Origin: a virus
IMG/VR virus record: IMGVR_UViG_3300034062_001582
Span: 1-58,240 of that record
Reading direction: 5' to 3' (one strand)
Length of the DNA: 58,240 bases
This document shows, piece after piece, positions 54,501 to 58,240 of this stretch (its first letter is position 1; each line of letters starts with the position of its first letter). A program made the translations under genes and the position numbers. A model generated the notes under the pieces. The model saw only the letters and a list, made by a program, of their open reading frames with translations, was not told the origin of the DNA and made no database searches.

Positions 54501-56683
54501 CTGCTGGAGCACAAGGGTCTTTGGAGTTCCCACAACTTATGACTGGCCCAATGCTTGCATCGCAAACACCACAGCCTTATGATCTTCCATCCCAAGTTTA
54601 TGGACTTATGAGCAACCCAACAAATATAAAACATGGAAGATACTGGCCATACCCAGGTTATCACAAGGGCGGAGCAGTTGGTCATAGACATGGAAGAAAT
54701 GCTCCAAGTACAAACAATTTTAATATGCTTGATCTTCCACTAAGCGCTAGTTCAACTGCAACCATGTTTTCCCCAGCAAGCGGTATGTATGGAGAGGAAT
54801 CAAAACCTCAAGATAGAGAAAGAACAAAAGCTGGACTTATGTCTTTGATGAAGCCATTTACTCCATCAGAAGCCCCAGATGCAAACAAGCAATCACAATG
54901 GTCTAAAAATGTTCGTCAGTTTGCTGCATTTATGAAGCCATATCAGAAATATATCGGTCCTGCAGCACCAATTACATCATTTTTGTTTGAGCCTCTACAA
55001 CAGAGTGCAACTAATATTTATGCTGGAGATGCTAAATGGAATGACTATACAAACGTCATTTCAGCATTTGCTGGAACTGGAGCAATTAAAACTGGTGTAG
55101 CTGGAATTGCAAGAGGCGCAAGCAGATTCGGTGGTAGTGCCGTTAAAATGGCACAAAGCATCGGTAGTGGAATAAAGAGTGGAACACTAGGAACTTCTAA
55201 ATTCCTTTCAAGTGTACCAGCTAGAATAAGAGAGTTACGTCTTCCAAATGCTCACCCTGGCCAAAATTTTGCATCTGGATTTAAAATAGGAAAACATCGT
55301 GGTACACCTACTAATGGATATGCAATAGATCCAAAAATTGTAGCAGCTAAAGAAGCATATAAAGCACCACTAATTAAGATTTTAGAAGATGCTGGATATG
55401 AGCTGGTGCCACATAATGGCACGTATCTAAGAAAGGGATCAAACCACAATTACCCTAGACCAGACGATATGATAGAAGAGGGCCATCCTTTATTTGAAAC
55501 TTACGCTGCTTTAAATAGAGCAGACTATATGTTCTTTCCACAAGTAGAGGCAAGAACCCCACATCACTATGGAAGTGTACTTGGAGCAAAAATAAAATCT
55601 TTAAAAGATGGTTTTACAAAATTCTTAACAAATCCATCTGAATCTAGAGGCGGAAGTATTGTTCCAAGACTTATGTCTAACAGATTTTTTGGTAGAAGCC
55701 TTACAGATTATATTGCAGGACTTAAGGGCAAGAATGACCTATTTGAAATTGGTCTACCATTGTCTTCTATAAAAGAAGCTTTAGCTACAACAGTTTTGCA
55801 TGGCGGAGACTTAAAGAATATAATGAATAGAGTTGTAACCTCTGGACCTGTTGGCGAGGGTGGTAAAATCTTTAGAGGTAAAGCAATTAATCCGATTGAC
55901 AACTGGTTTGGACTGGATCTTTTTGCTACATCAAGCAAAAGTGTTGCAAGAGGATATGTTGAGAAAAATGGCCCAATGGCTAGTATATTTGAATTAGTTT
56001 TGAAAGCACAGTCTGCCAATCCTTTAGATATTAGACATGGAACGTCTTCATTATCTATATCAAATCCTAAATTCTTAAGATCATATGTAAAAACATTATT
56101 AAAAGCTGGAAAAACAAAAGAAGCATTTGATTTCCTTCTTCAAGAGGGAGGCTCTATTGCAAGAAATATTTCTGGTGCCAGATCAAGAGCAACATCCTTT
56201 AGTACAGGAACTGAAACAATAGAGGCTTTGCTTAAATCAAGGCTTGATTCAATTCTTCATAGCGGAGGGTTCCAGGTAAATCCAGATCAAGTTTTCCATA
56301 ATGTTTTAGCAATGCTTGATCCTGAAAAGCTAGTTTCTCGTTTTTCAGATATTGGATTAGCTAATGGCGGAATGGTTAAGATCCCTAAATTTGAAAACGG
56401 AATCAATATGGTTCCCGCAGATATGCTTGCAATGCTTCATAAGAATGAAGCAGTAGTTCCTGCTAATATGAACCCCTTTAATCCTAATGCTAATAATGCT
56501 ACAATGGGTGGAGGCGTATATAACATTACAAATAATATCAATGGATTTGATGGTGATATAAATGCACTATCTGATATGGTTACAAGAAAAACAGTTGACT
56601 CTATAAAGACAATGAGCAAGATATCAGTTAAGTCTATGGGAGAAAGCAGATCATTAGGAAGCGGATTGGAGGTTAGAGCATAA
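45587..56683 (+). CDS. Giant tape measure protein with inserted enzyme-like domains
   Basis: 3698 residues; TTG start with AAAGGAG upstream. Residues 1-570 are the TP901-type tape measure core (GGVNASEGANAIKSSLASL) with a hydrophobic segment (about 525-565). Glycine-rich hinges (NRGGMI, NAGGIL, NKGGKV, ANGGMV), VGEKGPELFVP (near 1790) and AMLSNGEYVIKADS (near 2680) are typical tape measure elements. A kinase-like block has K1369, E1380, D1452-x4-N1457 and D1465. Two ADP-ribosyltransferase-like blocks lie near 2905-2960 (YFSTNPYVAAEYA) and 3425-3475 (IFRGKA, FATSSKSVARGYV, IFELVL). A long coiled coil spans about 2265-2430. It sets tail length and is probably ejected first; the domain calls are inference. 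Confidence 0.9.
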   Translation: MAEQNINTNITATANFSSLTAQLRAVTAELVKLQATTIGLDRNLSNEVGRMNRSFAETMRATGQFSSHFVTLESDVQKFGKRLDTGRMKLGEYFGVWQGHTRKTSTLIKDLAKQQVLMEQAVLQPLGRNAQGQMQYNVHVANGLDLLKNRTALLRQEASILNKVMLDGSNQLINWGKNTQWAGRQLTVGLTVPMMAFGAAAQKAFLEADQQLVRLTKVYGGLAETSSAELKQVRKDVEETAKELASIYGASYKETIALAADIAATGKQGNDLLVSTQETTRLSILGEVDRQDAMKATLAIQNAFKQSNDELAQSINFLNAVENQTSTSLADLVEAIPKAGPVIESLGGNVQDLALYLTAMKEGGVNASEGANAIKSSLASLINPTKVAKEMFMGFGIDLGSIVKSNAGDVTATILALQASLDKLDPLQKAQAIEQLFGKFQFARMGALFNNLGKEGSQTLQVLDLMKASTEELASIADRELKAMTESASGQYKRALETIKAELAGVGDQFLKISTFVLKTISGIIKFVENLPGPIKSLLTFLGGLTAFAGPLIMLTGVLGNFLGYIIKGVFHLKQLFKGGSGFKLLTPEMMAAAEAGKVVEKSFFSDAQAAIALETAVNNLAASFDRLKASALNSAVATSSSISTMGGATVLSPTGVAANAERMADKDSKFIGAPYSRQFAHTIPAAIQQPGTIFGVVPNPGPVNVRVSNNPQMYMDQDLPRVPGVTSISGVSTGIVAAEAAKWHAMTAAIATQSQAELSLLKTEVAATGTVTHELSSVYQAMLPQMQQLTQLAADEGAMIVRQLQQGVITVDQARAKIISLNATIEVMMAETAAQVAAGMGRGINLTTVPFTSQPVVDPVTGKSNMKEMFHKPETAALVDKVAEGLGVRTSGGGYSIETTKPRIILPKRGPLRGFNDGGYVYTLEDGPVVPGDKSVNYDNTMAKIPVGGFVLNQDATRNNPQLVEYAKKSKPYNRGGMIDAMLTPYETVFTPEQTQEMLPILEAANNGQRIQFRNAGGILGGPIVSGKHNYGRINLPKTVIDAAEDLLSPIMKMGKRVATSGSNAQKFVDEALGKAAPAKRTLKNPFGYFFVGNWGLNTRKTTNSKINTSTAKPQEIIDDIMSLPPAEALPALRRFLKVNKIDDEMADSLVLEARDKIVGNFQAHGDTLIGEKLFAKAQHDVYLEIAERLGLRKKYIRSLGIPGQRRAFRKPGDTKSGFKAATGINPYGTTNVDELIAKNDEFGTDFMGSYESYNPKGMTVNGERGAFAHMQLDEFEEFAMGGPILKKKRNYGRLFLGMPKSIKQVQEQRKRREVMEQTTEAVNKSRFAKEEPTNFGKKEEDTKGHSFPVEGVGGVYTKPDGTRVFVKPVLDETAALAEQRYNAIHQGAHRLTPPQQEIRVMIDPTDPAGKRKLLVLESPYDPRFASLPKEMSEQEYFQQLLASALRGDKDLSPGNIGGSFVADGGTMGVFKTASGLRSYADDMPSVAEQARINLLGVKGGAKRFFAESTVDIPRGMTPQQYQQSMLNEIDEVLPRLKETIAGFKGLTPREEEVYAAMIQRLEDARHVNWKEFHGIHSAVKPTAPKSLTPAALAKLEEAAALRARQKGHAASLSDMAFKSDANGFNGGGLINVIKSLAMRRIGAGFGKNTTGGWGVTSLEIGMAEKLFASSGLTKRTQRILYDKFAEALAKEMPYGYSKNAQGQLLKALEPDIMDSVIRSAASSTISAPEGRKVLSAIDRDILKRRYTNWESRKDTPLTEELKKLIFGLEGREKGGPVSGGTPYIVGEKGPELFVPMNSGGIVPNHALGGMIKSGKYNYGALGPVAGIVAQQALPLAAFMLLPKALEKLGIASEKSNLILNGIFAVMTAGSIYKGIKTAKAAKAATGATGEATAAVAAERNVGRFGQSLAKLNAAGKAIPGWGKVAIFALTTLATVSYGAWENARKARLASQEALDVNEIQAKQLGITYTSLTDKIKKATEAAKAQGELAKIKAAGSTAIGGGINMSVKELNALQKKAKETQGDIVQMFNNLDENDVTKAATALKVQLVAAGKSAQEAAKEIYSIISVSNKAAQATAAVSSSEFLRVVDRASAARVAIETFVKSIEGADVDKKEIAASFSGGLDAIQLYYQSLVGIKDETGKAKTQTEALNDTIEQMNANKNNQKDIGDDILNLLVKENPLYKDILNSNDSMVDAWAKIQLYTNGVTANLSGLSGQEAQDLLQVVTAISQAASEMTTNANLLNNPLDAIADYGTAAKLAYDKAKKASDDATKNAQKNADAEIKALDKKIEKINEEADARIRAIEDQAEKQDYLTEVQKEQLNYQQALLAGDMSRAAQSQLNIQSLTNERQKTLSIDAIQDKRDAEVKKLEQAKAAVQERLIKLQEKANKLQEIANIKQKEYASIQALQQSIATTISKAGMTTDEGVLGTLAKALQSDVAALAAINSEGAAAAKTITTGVPMTAAKTVTGPKGLSFQQPGTADWLTYLKKITNDPGGANNSAVEYAKKYFDGFGTHVDSFGMYVKKLLGLPEVGSARKFANSSGSPIKLVPKEGDPNRYTDSKGNTYTTADAYGIAKPAEDTKASYKSFKHPIAANRGGKRIYDTMGQPLYQEHVVQSTGYRFMPNGFVLDKSGNTVGLWANANYTDGTMVSYNKGGKVKHFEPGGKVSGPGTGTSDSIPAMLSNGEYVIKADSVSKYGVETFDALNAQKLAGGGAVGLGSPAPINSGYLNEGGMIPGYRFGGLAKIISGIVGKISKIFPKIKGNSGSVGLPKPKLTMAPKPTGPSAAAMARLTPEEKAFAMADIDAQAISAIKLGDASTLSIPDEGFSFVPARAKAGQDAIKSGNPERISTSTDLIWELVQSQREAFLRAKYPKANLTDVKTFNELYAKEFYGVGKDDIVKLFKGGYGESQGASWRTGSDATPTYFSTNPYVAAEYARFKDRVPVGKELPMFSMDVPLSQLTKPLGQGASTAGAQGSLEFPQLMTGPMLASQTPQPYDLPSQVYGLMSNPTNIKHGRYWPYPGYHKGGAVGHRHGRNAPSTNNFNMLDLPLSASSTATMFSPASGMYGEESKPQDRERTKAGLMSLMKPFTPSEAPDANKQSQWSKNVRQFAAFMKPYQKYIGPAAPITSFLFEPLQQSATNIYAGDAKWNDYTNVISAFAGTGAIKTGVAGIARGASRFGGSAVKMAQSIGSGIKSGTLGTSKFLSSVPARIRELRLPNAHPGQNFASGFKIGKHRGTPTNGYAIDPKIVAAKEAYKAPLIKILEDAGYELVPHNGTYLRKGSNHNYPRPDDMIEEGHPLFETYAALNRADYMFFPQVEARTPHHYGSVLGAKIKSLKDGFTKFLTNPSESRGGSIVPRLMSNRFFGRSLTDYIAGLKGKNDLFEIGLPLSSIKEALATTVLHGGDLKNIMNRVVTSGPVGEGGKIFRGKAINPIDNWFGLDLFATSSKSVARGYVEKNGPMASIFELVLKAQSANPLDIRHGTSSLSISNPKFLRSYVKTLLKAGKTKEAFDFLLQEGGSIARNISGARSRATSFSTGTETIEALLKSRLDSILHSGGFQVNPDQVFHNVLAMLDPEKLVSRFSDIGLANGGMVKIPKFENGINMVPADMLAMLHKNEAVVPANMNPFNPNANNATMGGGVYNITNNINGFDGDINALSDMVTRKTVDSIKTMSKISVKSMGESRSLGSGLEVRA

Positions 56684-57159
56684 TGGGTTATACAAAATTA
56701 CCTAAAGGTGTAGGGTTACAAATAGAAGGCAAGGATGTTCTTGCCACCGTCCCAGGCACCATTTTAACTTGGCTAAAAATATCTGACCACAATAGATCAG
56801 AAATAACTGTAGGATCAAATAGAATCCAGCAAGTTCAAAGAATGGCTAACGGAACCCTTAGAAAATTTTTTATTGCTGACAAAAAAACATTTAGCGTTTC
56901 TTGGAATATGCTACCCACTACAAGAACACATACGGCAGATGGAAACCTTGGCGCAGAAGACCTAAGAAGGTTTTATGCAAGCGAAGAGGGCAAGGGCACA
57001 TTTAGAATATTATTAAACTTTGCAAAGTCTGGTGCCGCAGAAGACAATGTCAATACAGGAGAAGTATATACAGTCTCGTTTACAGAATTTTCCGCAGTCT
57101 TACAAAAGCGTGGATTACATTCTTTCTGGACAATATCAATGACGCTGGAGGAAGTATAA
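56683..57159 (+). CDS. Distal tail / minor tail protein
   Basis: 158 residues. It follows the tape measure directly (TAATGG overlap), the usual place of the distal tail protein. Beta-rich N-terminus (LPKGVGLQIEGKDVLATVPG; FFIADKKTFSVSWNMLPT), then a helix-strand end (GLHSFWTISMTLEEV). Size is smaller than typical Dit proteins, so it may be one half of a split module. The stop overlaps the next start as TAATG with GGAGGAAG upstream. Confidence 0.6.
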   Translation: MGYTKLPKGVGLQIEGKDVLATVPGTILTWLKISDHNRSEITVGSNRIQQVQRMANGTLRKFFIADKKTFSVSWNMLPTTRTHTADGNLGAEDLRRFYASEEGKGTFRILLNFAKSGAAEDNVNTGEVYTVSFTEFSAVLQKRGLHSFWTISMTLEEV

Positions 57160-58240
57160 TGATTTCTCTTGCAACACAGGCACAAACAGATGCCGTCACA
57201 GGAATATTAAAAAACAGATCTTCAATCAATGTATCAGTTGGCTGTGAAATAGAATACAATATGAATACAATGATAGACAATATATCAGTGTATTCATCAA
57301 ATACAGATGCAGAATATACTGCTGGTATAACTGATTTCAAGCAAGGGTCAGCTAATCCATTTAAAAAGCTATTCCCAGTTGATTCTATTATAAAGCCATT
57401 TAGACCACTAAATTCTGGTGTAAAATATTTTGTAGTGCCAACAAATGGAACTAATTTTATATACAAAGATCCAAAAGCTACATACTATAATCTTTCTACA
57501 CCAAGAGTTTATTATCCAGGCCCCTCAACATTTTATAAATACTGGCTCTCTCCAGAAGGCAAAGACTCAACAATAACAATTAAGTATTCACAAACAACTG
57601 TTGCTATTGTAAAGGCGGAGGCATCAAATACTGGTACAAGGTACAAGGTTAAATATACAACCACAGTACCGCATGGATTTGTAACTGGTAACACAATAAC
57701 AATAACTGGCATGTCAGACACAGCATATAATACAAACGGCAAAATTATAGAGGTGCCATCAAGTACTTCATTTATTATAGAAAAGAACATAGGTAAGATT
57801 GGCTATCTAACATCTGCTGGAGTAGCCACTATACCAGAAACAAAAGCAGCAATTGCAAATAAGATATTAATTAGATTTGATAAGAATCATGCACTACCAT
57901 CCGAAGTTACAGTTAGCATAACCTATAAAGATGGAACAGTAAAGTCAGGAATAATGCCTAACTTCAGCACAGATTTTCTATCAGGAGAAATATCCTTATA
58001 CCCTACTGAAGCAGATACAAACTGGATTCATTTTACTGACAATATTTATAGAGCACCAAAGTATATAAAGTCAATTGCATTAACTGCAAAAAATCCTGGC
58101 GGAACAAGTGTTATGGGATTAATAGAAATTTCTGCAAGATGGGTAAAGGAAATAAGCCCACTAGTTGCAGGATTTTCATTGTCACAAGAGTCTTCAAATT
58201 CATCTTCAAGCGACATCCTTCCAGTAGGGAAGCTTTCAGC
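57159..58240 (+). CDS. Minor tail protein, C-terminus beyond window
   Basis: 360 codons are visible and the frame is open at the right edge. ATG 57159 overlaps the previous stop (TAATG) and has GGAGGAAG six bases upstream. Beta-rich throughout (INVSVGCEIEYNMNT; GLIEISARWVKEISPLVAGF), with no catalytic motif; the segment TTVPHGFVTGNTITITG is a strand-turn repeat seen in phage tail proteins. By position a tail-tip or baseplate hub protein; a longer multi-domain protein is expected past the edge. Confidence 0.7.
   Translation, partial: MISLATQAQTDAVTGILKNRSSINVSVGCEIEYNMNTMIDNISVYSSNTDAEYTAGITDFKQGSANPFKKLFPVDSIIKPFRPLNSGVKYFVVPTNGTNFIYKDPKATYYNLSTPRVYYPGPSTFYKYWLSPEGKDSTITIKYSQTTVAIVKAEASNTGTRYKVKYTTTVPHGFVTGNTITITGMSDTAYNTNGKIIEVPSSTSFIIEKNIGKIGYLTSAGVATIPETKAAIANKILIRFDKNHALPSEVTVSITYKDGTVKSGIMPNFSTDFLSGEISLYPTEADTNWIHFTDNIYRAPKYIKSIALTAKNPGGTSVMGLIEISARWVKEISPLVAGFSLSQESSNSSSSDILPVGKLS

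Overview
The window is an AT-rich stretch of a tailed (siphovirus-like) phage genome. The likely host is a low-GC actinobacterium. The evidence is a DUF932 protein, a GP88-family protein, a small LAYHLQGNHYPPVP-type protein that I recall from actinophages, an actinophage-like portal/protease/capsid set, a B12-dependent ribonucleotide reductase, many apparently leaderless starts, and several CRP/GlxR-type palindromes. The host is inferred, not shown.

Bases 1-7455 form a leftward region of very small genes. It is organised as repeated cassettes: a perfect or near-perfect TGTGA-N6-TCACA palindrome, a conserved promoter (TGTCAG, exactly 10 bases, then a TATAAT-like -10), one to six tightly coupled mini-genes, and a GC-rich hairpin. 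At least twelve copies of the promoter motif and eight CRP-like boxes are readable. One intergenic segment (3524-3645) is flanked by inverted decamers and holds two DnaA-box-like nonamers. A tRNA-Asp(GUC) lies at 471-544. At 7648-7663, where transcription turns rightward, there is a perfect 16-bp ParB-binding parS sequence.

Bases 7543-12750 carry two JmjC/cupin-like oxygenases, two prolyl-4-hydroxylase-like oxygenases, a tRNA-Ile(UAU), a leftward lysis/small-gene operon with a lysozyme-like endolysin, and a glycosyltransferase. A class II ribonucleotide reductase (nrdJ) follows.

Bases 14831-36359 are a greatly expanded adhesion module: an EF-hand plus membrane protein and about fourteen fibre or minor tail proteins. 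Two of the fibre proteins end in long PP[H/F/Y]F tetrapeptide repeats, and one has a collagen-like Gly-X-Y stretch plus a self-cleaving S74 chaperone domain. Embedded here (27818-33540) are six prolyl-4-hydroxylase-like genes and two DUF6065-like genes. The array ends 21 bases before the collagen-like fibre gene. With the four genes at 7.7-10.3 kb this makes ten predicted Fe(II)/2-oxoglutarate oxygenases in one window. I propose that they hydroxylate the phage's own proline-rich fibres, possibly as a base for glycosylation.

Bases 36422-58240 are the virion morphogenesis module in canonical order: pre-portal protein, portal, prohead protease fused to scaffold, major capsid, connectors, tail terminator, major tail protein, tail assembly chaperones joined by a -1 frameshift (CCCAAAC), a 3698-residue tape measure with inserted enzyme-like domains, and two distal tail genes, the last cut by the window edge. 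Terminase and DNA replication genes are not in the window.
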